Below are positions 30,833-38,801 of a stretch of DNA of 64,000 bases, one piece after another. Numbering within the stretch: position 1 is the stretch's first letter; every line of letters begins with the position of its first letter. The notes under the pieces were generated by a model. It searched no databases. It saw only the letters and a list, made by a program, of their open reading frames with translations, and was not told the origin of the DNA. The DNA lies in assembly GCA_002440225.1 (NCBI GenBank), contig DJSH01000029.1, positions 1 through 64,000 on the forward strand. Direction: 5' to 3'. Position numbers and translations under genes: made by a program. This DNA comes from Candidatus Segatella violae. Lineage in GTDB: Bacteria; Bacteroidota; Bacteroidia; Bacteroidales; Bacteroidaceae.

Positions 30833-30977
30833 TTTATTTACTTTCTCTATATTTTCGTTGCAAAATTATAAAATAATTCCGACATAAACGTATAAACCGA
30901 AAGCAAATTATGCAGAAACGTTAATATTTATGCGTTTTCTTAACTTTTAGCACATGATTTTGTGCTATTCCGTATGT

Positions 30978-31478
30978 TTATCGATACACTTCGGGCAAAG
31001 TATCCCGCCATTCAGAAAAGGGATTTTCCAAGAGATGAGAGTTGTAAAATCGTTTATCACCTGTCACCTCCAAACCAATGAAATTAGGTTTCTCATACGC
31101 CTCGGTCTCACTGCCCAGTTCCACCTCAGCCATCACCAAACCTTCGTTGGCACCATAAAACTCGTCTACCTCGAAAGTATGGCTGCCACTCTTCACTAGA
31201 TAGCGACGCTTGTCGATGACACCACCCTTGCAAAGTTGCAGGAGATGCTTCGCCTCGTCCATCGTTATCTCTTTCTCAAACTCATAGCGGGTCATACCGC
31301 CATTCACCGACTTGCCCTTGATAGTAAGGTAAGCCTTGTCGTCTCGTGTGCGAACTCGCACGGTTGCCCCCTCGGCAGGAATATAACCCTGCTGGATATG
31401 GCTACTAGAAAAGGCGGCGCTCTTGTAAGCGTCGCCCTTCTTGACGAGGAATTTTCTTTCTATTTCCAGTCCACTCAT
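30978..31478 (-). CDS. CYTH-domain protein (putative inorganic triphosphatase)
   Basis: 166 residues from ATG 31478 (MSGLEIERKFLV); the 15 residues before it in the longer frame are not conserved-looking and precede the domain. The ExExK signature EIERK is at residues 5-9. Charged strands follow in the CYTH tunnel pattern (TVRVRTRDDKAYLTIKGK, YEFEKEI, IDKRRYLV, FEVDEFYG, MAEVEL, LEVTGDKRF). Family members hydrolyse tripolyphosphate or nucleoside triphosphates with a metal; adenylate cyclase activity is also known in the superfamily. In line with the 49-residue gene and prfB. Confidence 0.87.
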   Translation of the reverse strand: MSGLEIERKFLVKKGDAYKSAAFSSSHIQQGYIPAEGATVRVRTRDDKAYLTIKGKSVNGGMTRYEFEKEITMDEAKHLLQLCKGGVIDKRRYLVKSGSHTFEVDEFYGANEGLVMAEVELGSETEAYEKPNFIGLEVTGDKRFYNSHLLENPFSEWRDTLPEVYR

Positions 31479-31538
31479 AATTTTCAAGTTAAGAGTTAGA
31501 AGCTCGGAGATTTTCTCCTTCACCTCTCTTCATTTACA

Positions 31539-31688
31539 TTAGGCAATCGTAGCAGAGTAAACAGCGAAGATGATAGCCAAAACTATCAATGCGCCGAAAA
31601 TCCACTTGATCACTTTCTCGCCTTTTGCAGCTTGTTTCTTTTCATAAGCCTCATGCTTGGCTCTTCTTAAATCTTTATTTCCACTCAT
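31539..31688 (-). CDS. 49-residue single-span membrane protein downstream of prfB
   Basis: ORF from ATG 31688 to TAA 31539-31541. Product MSGNKDLRRAKHEAYEKKQ... has a highly charged 28-residue amphipathic N-terminus and one transmembrane segment (about 29-47, IFGALIVLAIIFAVY), ending ATIA. It sits 59 bp after the prfB stop and 60 bp before the CYTH ATG, all on one strand. Composition and topology are convincing although it is short. No function known. Confidence 0.7.
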   Translation of the reverse strand: MSGNKDLRRAKHEAYEKKQAAKGEKVIKWIFGALIVLAIIFAVYSATIA

Positions 31689-31747
31689 AGCCGTAACTTT
31701 TTAGGTTGTTATTGTTGTATATTACAAGTGAAGCATTGTTACACGCC

Positions 31748-32875
31748 TCACTCTTCACTCTCATCTGCAGTAGGGAACTCCATGAGGTATGCCTTGATGA
31801 AGCCATCAATCTTGCCGTCCATCACGCCATCCACATCCGAGGTCTGATAGCCCGTGCGATGATCTTTCACACGACGGTCGTCAAACACGTAGCTTCTTAT
31901 CTGGCTTCCCCACTCTATCTTCTTCTTGCCAGCCTCTATCTTAGCCTTTGCCTCCAGGCGCTTCTTCATGGCGCGGTCGTAGAGTTGACTCTTCAAGAGC
32001 AAGAGAGCCTTGGCACGGTTCTTTGGCTGGTCGCGCGTCTCGGTGTTCTCGATGAGGATTTCCTCTTCCTCGCCCGTGTCTGGGTCGGTATACCAGTAGC
32101 GCAAGCGCACACCCGACTCCACCTTGTTGACATTCTGACCACCGGCACCGCTCGAACGGAAGGTATCCCAAGACAACTTGGCTGGGTCTACATACACCTC
32201 GATAGTATCATCCACCAAAGGAGTGACAAAGACGGAGGCAAAACTTGTCATTCGCTTGCCCTGGGCATTGAAAGGAGAGACACGTACCAAACGATGCACA
32301 CCATTCTCGCTCTTCAGGTAGCCATAGGCATACTCACCGCCCTCGATGGTCATGGTCACGCTCTTGATGCCAGCCTCATCACCTTCCTGCATATCGGTGA
32401 TTGTTACCTTGTAGCCATGAGCCTCAGCCCAGCGCATATACATACGCATCAGCATCGAAGCCCAGTCCTGGCTCTCGGTGCCACCTGCGCCGGAATTTAT
32501 CTTGAGCACGCAGTCCATCGGATCTTCCTTCTGGCGCAACATGTTCTTGAGTTCCAAGTCCTCAATGGCCTTGATTGCCTTATCGTAGTCGGCATCAACT
32601 TCCTCCTCGGTCACCATATCATCCTTGTAGAAATCAAAGGCTAGCTTGAGCTCGTCGGCATAGAGGCGTACTGTCTTATAACCGTCGAGCCATTTTTGGA
32701 TACCTTTTACTTTCTTCATCTGCTCCTGCGCATACTTGGGGTCTTCCCAAAAGTCAGGAGCTTGGGTACGGAGCTGCTCCTCCTCAAATTCCACTTTCTT
32801 CTGGTCTATATTGAGATAGCGATGAAGGGCATCCGCACGCTCCATCACATCTTTCAATTGGTCAGCTGTAATCAT
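31748..32875 (-). CDS. prfB: Peptide chain release factor 2 (single frame)
   Basis: Terminates translation at UGA and UAA. 375 residues, with the tripeptide anticodon SPF in RVSPFNAQGKRMTSF and the catalytic GGQ in SSGAGGQNVNKVESG. The first 30 residues (MITADQLKDVMERADALHRY, then LNIDQKKVEFEEE) run on without the internal UGA and CTT slippery site that many bacteria use for autoregulatory frameshifting, so this copy is not controlled that way. Length and domain order are normal. Confidence 0.96.
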   Translation of the reverse strand: MITADQLKDVMERADALHRYLNIDQKKVEFEEEQLRTQAPDFWEDPKYAQEQMKKVKGIQKWLDGYKTVRLYADELKLAFDFYKDDMVTEEEVDADYDKAIKAIEDLELKNMLRQKEDPMDCVLKINSGAGGTESQDWASMLMRMYMRWAEAHGYKVTITDMQEGDEAGIKSVTMTIEGGEYAYGYLKSENGVHRLVRVSPFNAQGKRMTSFASVFVTPLVDDTIEVYVDPAKLSWDTFRSSGAGGQNVNKVESGVRLRYWYTDPDTGEEEEILIENTETRDQPKNRAKALLLLKSQLYDRAMKKRLEAKAKIEAGKKKIEWGSQIRSYVFDDRRVKDHRTGYQTSDVDGVMDGKIDGFIKAYLMEFPTADESEE

Positions 32876-32927
32876 TAATTTACTTTGAACTTTAAGATTT
32901 TAACTTTTTACTTTATGATTAGTGACT

Positions 32928-34736
32928 TTATTCTGCATACATCGCCTCTATCTCAGCCTTGTAGTTCTTGTTGATGATAGGGCGACGTAGCTTCAGCGTG
33001 TTGGTCAACTCACCCGACTCCATCGAGAAGTGATGAGCCAAGAGGGTGATGCGCTTGATTTGCTCATAGTAAGCCAAGTGCTGCTGAAGTATTTGGATGC
33101 GGTCCATCAGCATTTTCTGCACTTTCTCGTTGGCACACAAATCCTCACGACAGGTGAAGGTGATGTGATGCTCACGAGCCCAATCTTCCACCAGTCGGAA
33201 CTCAGGAACGACGAGGGCTGAGACGAACTTGCGCTGATCGGCGATGACTGCCACCTGGTCGATGAACTTATCCACCAAGAGCAACGACTCAACCTGCTGC
33301 GGAGCGATATACTTACCGTTGGAGGTCTTAAACAAGTCCTTGATGCGCTCGGTGAGGTAAAGCTCGCCATCCTTCAGATAGCCAGCGTCGCCCGTATGGA
33401 AGAATCCATCTTTGTCGAACGCCCTGGCATTGGTGGTGTCACGATGATAATAACCCTTGGTGATGGTAGGTCCCTTGAGCAAGACTTCATTGTCCTCGCC
33501 AATCTTGATTTGGATGCTGGAGATCGGACGCCCCACAGAACCGATGGTGTACTTGGTATCAAGATGATCGCAAGATACGGTAGCCAAACTCTCAGTCAAA
33601 CCATACCCCACCACCATGCCGATGCCCACGGAGTGAACAAACTCCTCTACCTCAGGGCTTACGTATGCACCAGCCGTCGGGAAAATGTTAGGGTTCTCCA
33701 AGCCCAACTGCTTGCGCACCATGCTCAGCACTGTCTTGTTGAGGAACTTATATTCCAGCTCCAAGGTGATAGGCGGACGCTTACCATTGGCTAGGTATTC
33801 GATATTGCGCTTTCTACCCACAGCCAAGGCATGACGGAAGATTTTCTGCTGCACAGGGCTGGCATCATCCATCTTAGCCTTCACGGCGATGTACACTTTC
33901 TCCCAGAAACGTGGCACACTACTCATTGCCGTAGGATGCACCTCACGCATCGCCTCCTGAATCTCATGTGGATTGGTATTGATGAAGAGACGTGCACCCT
34001 CGCTCATGGCTAGATAAGCCCAACCTCGCTCAAAGATATGGGTGAACGGCAGGAAGTTGATGACACGGTCCTTATCGGTCAGAGGCACGCACTCATTGTT
34101 AGCCTTCAAGGCTGCATAATACTGACCGTAAGTCAACATCACGCCCTTGCTATCGCCCGTGGTACCACTGGTATAGAGGATGTTAGCCAAATCGTCCATG
34201 CTCGCCTGCTTGTAGAGTTCCTCCACCTCGGTTTGGCGAGGAAGGTTCTCACCCAACTTCAAGAAATCCTTGTAGTAAAGGGCTGCGGGGTCGTGGGTAC
34301 TGATGCGCACGCTGGAATCGAAGATGATGATGCGCTCCAACGATGGACAGAGGGCGAAGACACGATGCGCCTTGTCATATTGCTCCTGTTCGCCCACGAA
34401 AAGGAAGCGAACCTGACCATCATTGATCATATATTGTATCTGCTGCTCGCTGCTGGTGGCATAGAAAGGGATGGAAGTCACCCTTATGCCATACGCACCA
34501 AAGTCGGTGTACAGATAGTGTACACAGTTCTGCGCGAAGACAGCAATCTTGTCGTGAGGTTTTGCGCCCAAGTTCAAGAGGGCGTTGCTAACTTGTTTCA
34601 CTCTCAGAGAGAACTGATTCCATGAAACCGTCTGCCATTGATCACCACCAAACTTCTTGAAGGTAAGCGCAGGCTTATCTCCATATTTCTTTGCCAGGTC
34701 GTGGATCAACACCGAAAGATGACTATTAATTTGCAT
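32928..34736 (-). CDS. Long-chain acyl-CoA synthetase (AMP-forming)
   Basis: 602 residues of the ANL superfamily. AMP/ATP loop ILYTSGTTGDSKGVMLTY near residue 190, AYGLTESLA-type motif as VGYGLTESLATVSCD, TGDAGYLKDGELYLTERIKD and the C-terminal hinge KDLFKTSNGKYIAPQQVE. Activates fatty acids to acyl-CoA via acyl-adenylate. Closest in form to FAA1/long-chain ligases of Bacteroidetes (FadD15-like), typically one membrane-associated soluble enzyme without spans. Own promoter present. Confidence 0.92.
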   Translation of the reverse strand: MQINSHLSVLIHDLAKKYGDKPALTFKKFGGDQWQTVSWNQFSLRVKQVSNALLNLGAKPHDKIAVFAQNCVHYLYTDFGAYGIRVTSIPFYATSSEQQIQYMINDGQVRFLFVGEQEQYDKAHRVFALCPSLERIIIFDSSVRISTHDPAALYYKDFLKLGENLPRQTEVEELYKQASMDDLANILYTSGTTGDSKGVMLTYGQYYAALKANNECVPLTDKDRVINFLPFTHIFERGWAYLAMSEGARLFINTNPHEIQEAMREVHPTAMSSVPRFWEKVYIAVKAKMDDASPVQQKIFRHALAVGRKRNIEYLANGKRPPITLELEYKFLNKTVLSMVRKQLGLENPNIFPTAGAYVSPEVEEFVHSVGIGMVVGYGLTESLATVSCDHLDTKYTIGSVGRPISSIQIKIGEDNEVLLKGPTITKGYYHRDTTNARAFDKDGFFHTGDAGYLKDGELYLTERIKDLFKTSNGKYIAPQQVESLLLVDKFIDQVAVIADQRKFVSALVVPEFRLVEDWAREHHITFTCREDLCANEKVQKMLMDRIQILQQHLAYYEQIKRITLLAHHFSMESGELTNTLKLRRPIINKNYKAEIEAMYAE

Positions 34737-34760
34737 AAGCTTTTATTTATAATATGACTG

Positions 34761-34791
34761 CAAAGATAATAGAAATCATAGACAATACAAA
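34761..34791 (-). promoter_or_regulatory. Promoter of the acyl-CoA synthetase gene
   Basis: Minus strand: TTTG (34791-34788), 19-nt spacer, TATCTTTG (34768-34761), 25 nt upstream of the ATG. A plus-strand TAACTTTG at 34833-34840 is the likely -7 box of the divergent deacetylase gene. Confidence 0.75.
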
Positions 34792-34870
34792 ATAAAAAGA
34801 GATTTTTTCCTACTTATGTGCTCTTTTTTTCGTAACTTTGCCCTCGATTTAACAAATAAGGGAGACTATT

Positions 34871-35983
34871 ATGACACAAGAAGAATATGTAAACGATGCA
34901 GTGACGCTGCTCAAAAAGCTCATCGCCACCCCTTCAGTAAGCCGAAACGAGAAGGATGCAGCCGACATCATGGAGCAGACTATCCGCAGTTATGGCTTCG
35001 AGCCTCATCGGGAAGCGAACAACGTTTGGATTATCGACCCACATTGGGACGACAATCGCCCCACCCTTCTGCTCAACGCCCACATCGACACCGTGAAGCC
35101 TGTGGCGAGTTGGCAGCGAGATCCTTTCCACCCAGGAATTGAAATGCAAGAGATAGAGAACATCTCCGAGCAGGGCGACAAAGTCAGCAAAAGCGAAGAA
35201 ACCCTCTATGGCTTGGGCAGCAACGATTGCGGCGGTGGTCTCTGCTCGCTCCTGCAGATGTTTCGCTTGTTGACCGAAAAGCCTCAGCAATACAACCTCA
35301 TCTATCTTGCCTCTGCCGAGGAAGAAATTTCGGGGAAGGATGGCATCAGCCGTGCCTTGCCGCTCCTCCCTCACATCGACCTTGCCGTGGTAGGCGAACC
35401 TACGGGCATGCAACCAGCCGTAGCCGAAAAGGGATTGATGGTTTTGGATGTCATCGCCCATGGCAAGAGTGGACATGCGGCCCGCAACGAGGGTGTGAAC
35501 GCCATCTACGAAGCTCTCGACGACATGCGTTGGATTCGCGACTATAAGTTTGAGAAGGTAAGCGAATTCCTTGGTCCTACCAAGATGACGCTTACCGTGG
35601 TGAACGCCGGCACCCAGCACAATGTAATCCCCGACAAGTGCACGATGCTCGTAGACATCCGCACCAACGAGTTCTACGACAACGAAGAAGTATACAAGTT
35701 TATCTGCCAGCACCTCAAGAGCGAATGCAAGGCGCATAGTTTCCGCTTGAAGTCATCCCGCATCGACCCAGAGCATCCTCTCATCAAGAAATGTGTGGCA
35801 ATGGGAATGAAGCCATTCGGCAGTCCTACGCTGAGCGACCAAGCCTTGATGTCGTTCCCATCCTTCAAGCTAGGTCCTGGCGAATCTTCCCGCTCCCATT
35901 CCGCCGACGAGTTCATCCGCATCAGCGAGATTCGCGATGCCATCGGGAAATATATCGAACTACTAGATGGAGCCATGATATAG
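34871..35983 (+). CDS. argE: M20-family deacetylase, probably acetyl/succinyl-ornithine deacetylase
   Basis: 370 residues of the M20 zinc peptidase family. Metal and catalytic motifs: LLNAHIDTVKP (first His and Asp), GLGSNDCGGG (bridging Asp), YLASAEEEISGKDG (catalytic Glu pair), VVGEPTGMQPAVAEKGL, dimerisation domain HGKSGHAARNEG and a C-terminal His in SRSHSADEF. It likely releases ornithine in arginine synthesis; Bacteroides species use N-succinyl intermediates, so the acyl group is uncertain. DapE-like peptidase function is the main alternative. No other arg gene is adjacent. Confidence 0.8.
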   Translation: MTQEEYVNDAVTLLKKLIATPSVSRNEKDAADIMEQTIRSYGFEPHREANNVWIIDPHWDDNRPTLLLNAHIDTVKPVASWQRDPFHPGIEMQEIENISEQGDKVSKSEETLYGLGSNDCGGGLCSLLQMFRLLTEKPQQYNLIYLASAEEEISGKDGISRALPLLPHIDLAVVGEPTGMQPAVAEKGLMVLDVIAHGKSGHAARNEGVNAIYEALDDMRWIRDYKFEKVSEFLGPTKMTLTVVNAGTQHNVIPDKCTMLVDIRTNEFYDNEEVYKFICQHLKSECKAHSFRLKSSRIDPEHPLIKKCVAMGMKPFGSPTLSDQALMSFPSFKLGPGESSRSHSADEFIRISEIRDAIGKYIELLDGAMI

Positions 35984-36060
35984 AAGCAACATAGATGACA
36001 TAGACGAAATAGACAACATTAACAACAAAACGATACACCCAACATAAACAAGAAATACAA

Positions 36061-36100
36061 AAAAGCGCAGATAGCTCAACAAATAGCCATCTGCGCTTTT
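36061..36100. terminator. Bidirectional terminator between argE and the EnvC-like gene
   Basis: AAAAGCGCAGAT (36061-36072) pairs with ATCTGCGCTTTT (36089-36100) around a 16-nt loop. A-runs and T-runs flank it on both strands. Confidence 0.85.
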
Positions 36101-36128
36101 ACTATATTTGCATTTTATCTTTCAAGTT

Positions 36129-37877
36129 TTATCTTCCCAGCCAAGCCTCAGGGTTCAACTTGGCGGTCTCCTTGCGAAGCTGGAACTGGAGGATGTTGTC
36201 GGAGCCTACGGCACCGAGTGCCTGGCGGGTACTTACCTTCTGTCCCTTGTGCACGCTTACCGACTTTAGGTTGCAGTATACGGAGATGTAGGCACCATGG
36301 CGAACCAACACGTTCCACATGCCACCATACCCAAAGACGGCACTCACCTCACCATCGTAGATGCTGCGAGCCACACATCCAGGCTTGCCCTGTATGTTGA
36401 TGCCCTTGTTATCGAGCGTCACGCCAGTCAATCCCTGTACATTATACTGGCCAAAGTGGCTCACTACACGATAGGTGCCACTGATAGGCATTGGCAAACG
36501 ACCACGGTTTGCCTCGAAGCCACCGCTCAACATGCGGTCTACGGAACTCAAGGTACTAGCCTCCTGCGCCTCCTTCTTGGCAGCAGCGATTTCACGAGCC
36601 TGTCGCTCAGCATCAGCCTTTGCCTTCAACTCGGCAGCCTGGCGATCGGCCTCGGCCTTCTTGGCAGCTTGTTCGGCGGCAGCTTGACGGGCAGCTTGCT
36701 CGGCGGCGGCACGCCGGGCAGCCTCTGCGGCAGCACGAGCCTTGGCTTGCGCCTTAGCCTTTGCCTGGGCGGCAGCTTGGGCAGCAGCTTCTTCCTGTGC
36801 CTTACGGGCAGCCTCGGCAGCTAGCCTAGCTTCCTCGGCAGCCTTGCGACGAGCGGCTTCGGCGGCAGCTTCACGCGCCTTTGCCTCTGCTATTCGACGA
36901 GCATTCTCACGAGCTGCAGCCTCGGCAGCAGCCTTCTTTCGAGCCAGTTCCTCTGCACGTTTCTTGGCAGCGGCGGCAGCGGCGGCCTTGCGTTGTGCCT
37001 CGGCAACGGCACGGGCACGGGCCTTTGCCACCTCTTGGGCTATCAAGCGATCGATTTGTGCATTGATGGCAGCATCTTTCTGCCGCTGGTCGGCAATGAC
37101 AGCTTGTATGGTTTTCTGTTGTTTCTGCAATCCTTGCACCATCACCTGCTGTTGGCTCTGCTTGCCCTCAAGCACCGTTTTCTCTTGCTTACCTTTATAT
37201 AAGAGGTTGCTCTTGTGCCCCTTTACGTTCTGCAATTGCTTATGTTTGTCGTTTACCTGAACCTGCTTCGCCTTCACCGCTTCGCCTTGCACCTTTTGAT
37301 AAGAAGAGTATTGGCGGATGAAGGACAGACGACGATACATCTGTGTCAGGTTCTTGGCACTGAAGATGAACATCAGCTTGTCTTGCACCGTATGATGTCG
37401 ACTCATATAGCGCATGGAGCGGATATACTTGTTCTTGCGATCTTGCAATTGCTGCTGAAGGGTCTTCAACTGAGCTTGCAAGATGCCGATATTTCCGTCA
37501 ATGTGATGGATGTCTTTCTGTATGCCATCTATCTTCTTCTGACTTTGGTCGATTTCACCATTGAGCACCATCAAGTCTTCCAGACGCTTCTTTACATCTG
37601 CCTGATTCTGTCGTAGCGCCAGTTCCTGCTCCTTGATTTTCTTTTGGATGGTAGCACGCTGTCCCTGCAAGCCTCGGATGTTGGCATTGCTATAAGTTGC
37701 TGCCTTGCGCTCAGCCTTGGTTGGTGCTTTGGTCGACACTCTGGCTGAAGCTTTGGACTGTGGTTTGCGAGAAGCCGCTACAGTTTTTCTCACCGTCTTT
37801 TTCTGTACAGTTTTCTTCTGCGCAAAAGGCGACAGCGAGAAGGTGATTGCCAATATAAATAATAAGATTCGTCTCAT
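36129..37877 (-). CDS. EnvC-like murein hydrolase activator with degenerate LytM domain
   Basis: 582 residues. Signal peptide (to about FAQ, residue 20), a basic linker, coiled coil (about 65-280), an unusually Ala-rich Glu/Lys/Arg helix (about 284-441, runs such as AAAAAAAKKRAEELARKKA), and a C-terminal M23/LytM domain (461-582). The metal ligands of active M23 enzymes are missing: the HxxxD site is replaced by GVTLDNKGINI and the HxH by ILQFQL, so it should activate cell-separation amidases as E. coli EnvC does. It lies at the end of dut-TPR-DUF4292-envC, with a 1-base overlap (TAATG) with DUF4292. Confidence 0.88.
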   Translation of the reverse strand: MRRILLFILAITFSLSPFAQKKTVQKKTVRKTVAASRKPQSKASARVSTKAPTKAERKAATYSNANIRGLQGQRATIQKKIKEQELALRQNQADVKKRLEDLMVLNGEIDQSQKKIDGIQKDIHHIDGNIGILQAQLKTLQQQLQDRKNKYIRSMRYMSRHHTVQDKLMFIFSAKNLTQMYRRLSFIRQYSSYQKVQGEAVKAKQVQVNDKHKQLQNVKGHKSNLLYKGKQEKTVLEGKQSQQQVMVQGLQKQQKTIQAVIADQRQKDAAINAQIDRLIAQEVAKARARAVAEAQRKAAAAAAAKKRAEELARKKAAAEAAARENARRIAEAKAREAAAEAARRKAAEEARLAAEAARKAQEEAAAQAAAQAKAKAQAKARAAAEAARRAAAEQAARQAAAEQAAKKAEADRQAAELKAKADAERQAREIAAAKKEAQEASTLSSVDRMLSGGFEANRGRLPMPISGTYRVVSHFGQYNVQGLTGVTLDNKGINIQGKPGCVARSIYDGEVSAVFGYGGMWNVLVRHGAYISVYCNLKSVSVHKGQKVSTRQALGAVGSDNILQFQLRKETAKLNPEAWLGR

Positions 37878-38791
37878 TACATACTCATGATTTTGTTGAG
37901 CACATCCTCTGGCGAAACCTGTTTGTACTTGCTAGAGATTTCGGTCTGTGTGCTCCAATTGCTATCTGTCTTAACCTCGTTGAGTTCGAGGTTTATCTTC
38001 ATTTCTTGCTTTTTCTTGGTGGCTGTGGTGGTGAGCGTCAAGTGTTGGGTGGCAGGGAACAATTTCACGCCGACATTCTTGAAGTCGGAATAATTGATAT
38101 GTACGTTGGAATTGCCATGTTGCGAACTAATGTAGCTCACATCTGCAGCCTTGATACGGCCGGTGCCTCGGTCGGCAGTCCATGTATAGGCCATGCTGCC
38201 ATGCTTCACGCTCACTGGCACATTGTCGCCGGCAGCATCAAGGTTGGCGTCAAACTTCTTGAGGTCTGATTCCGACAGTTTCTGCACGCCAGGCAGGAGC
38301 AACTGGTTCCAGAAGAGAGCCTGAAGTGAATAGAAGGAGATGCCCTGATTCTTGAGGAAATCCACCTGCGTATAGTCAGCCTTGATATATTCCTTGTGAA
38401 TACGATCGATGATGAGCACATAGTTGGGGGTGAACTCCAAACGTCCCACCTCAGTACCGAGTATCGGGATGAAGAGTTGGATACGTATCACCTCGTCCTT
38501 TCTCATGCTCAGCTTGCCTGGCACCGTGATATCCTTTCCGCCAGCCTGAAGGTTGAACGACATACTGCCCACGATGTTCTTGGCGTACACTTGGTTGTCG
38601 CTCACTTTCTGAACGAAGGTGAGTTTCTTCACAGCCTCGGTCTGTGGAGCAGTCGAAGCCTTGGTCTCTGTCTGTTTGTTGGTGGTGCTTGTCGTGGCTG
38701 CGTTGCCCTGCGCCAACTTGGATGTGCCACAAGAGGCTAACATCACTAGCGAGCAGGCAGCCGACAGCACCATCATTTTATTCATTTTCAT
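37877..38791 (-). CDS. DUF4292 lipoprotein
   Basis: 304 residues. Lipoprotein signal with lipobox LASC (cysteine near residue 21), a Thr/Gln/Ala-rich linker (25-55), then the DUF4292 beta-rich domain (GSMSFNLQAGGKDITVPGKL, VIRIQLFIPILGTEVGRLEF, DYTQVDFLKNQGISFYSLQALFWNQLL). The fold is suggested to be LolA/LolB-like, and the gene is regularly found with a TPR gene and envC in Bacteroidetes. A role in outer-membrane or envelope maintenance is inferred; no activity is known. Confidence 0.87.
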   Translation of the reverse strand: MKMNKMMVLSAACSLVMLASCGTSKLAQGNAATTSTTNKQTETKASTAPQTEAVKKLTFVQKVSDNQVYAKNIVGSMSFNLQAGGKDITVPGKLSMRKDEVIRIQLFIPILGTEVGRLEFTPNYVLIIDRIHKEYIKADYTQVDFLKNQGISFYSLQALFWNQLLLPGVQKLSESDLKKFDANLDAAGDNVPVSVKHGSMAYTWTADRGTGRIKAADVSYISSQHGNSNVHINYSDFKNVGVKLFPATQHLTLTTTATKKKQEMKINLELNEVKTDSNWSTQTEISSKYKQVSPEDVLNKIMSM

Positions 38792-38801
38792 AATTACCTT
38801 T

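Noticed and set aside
31748..32875. Hidden frameshift in prfB
   Set aside because: No in-frame TGA or CTT TGA site in the first 40 codons; protein aligns in one frame.
36600..37050. Frame disruption or low-complexity artefact in the EnvC-like gene
   Set aside because: The frame stays open across the Ala-rich segment and both flanking domains are in the same frame, so it is a real coding repeat region.
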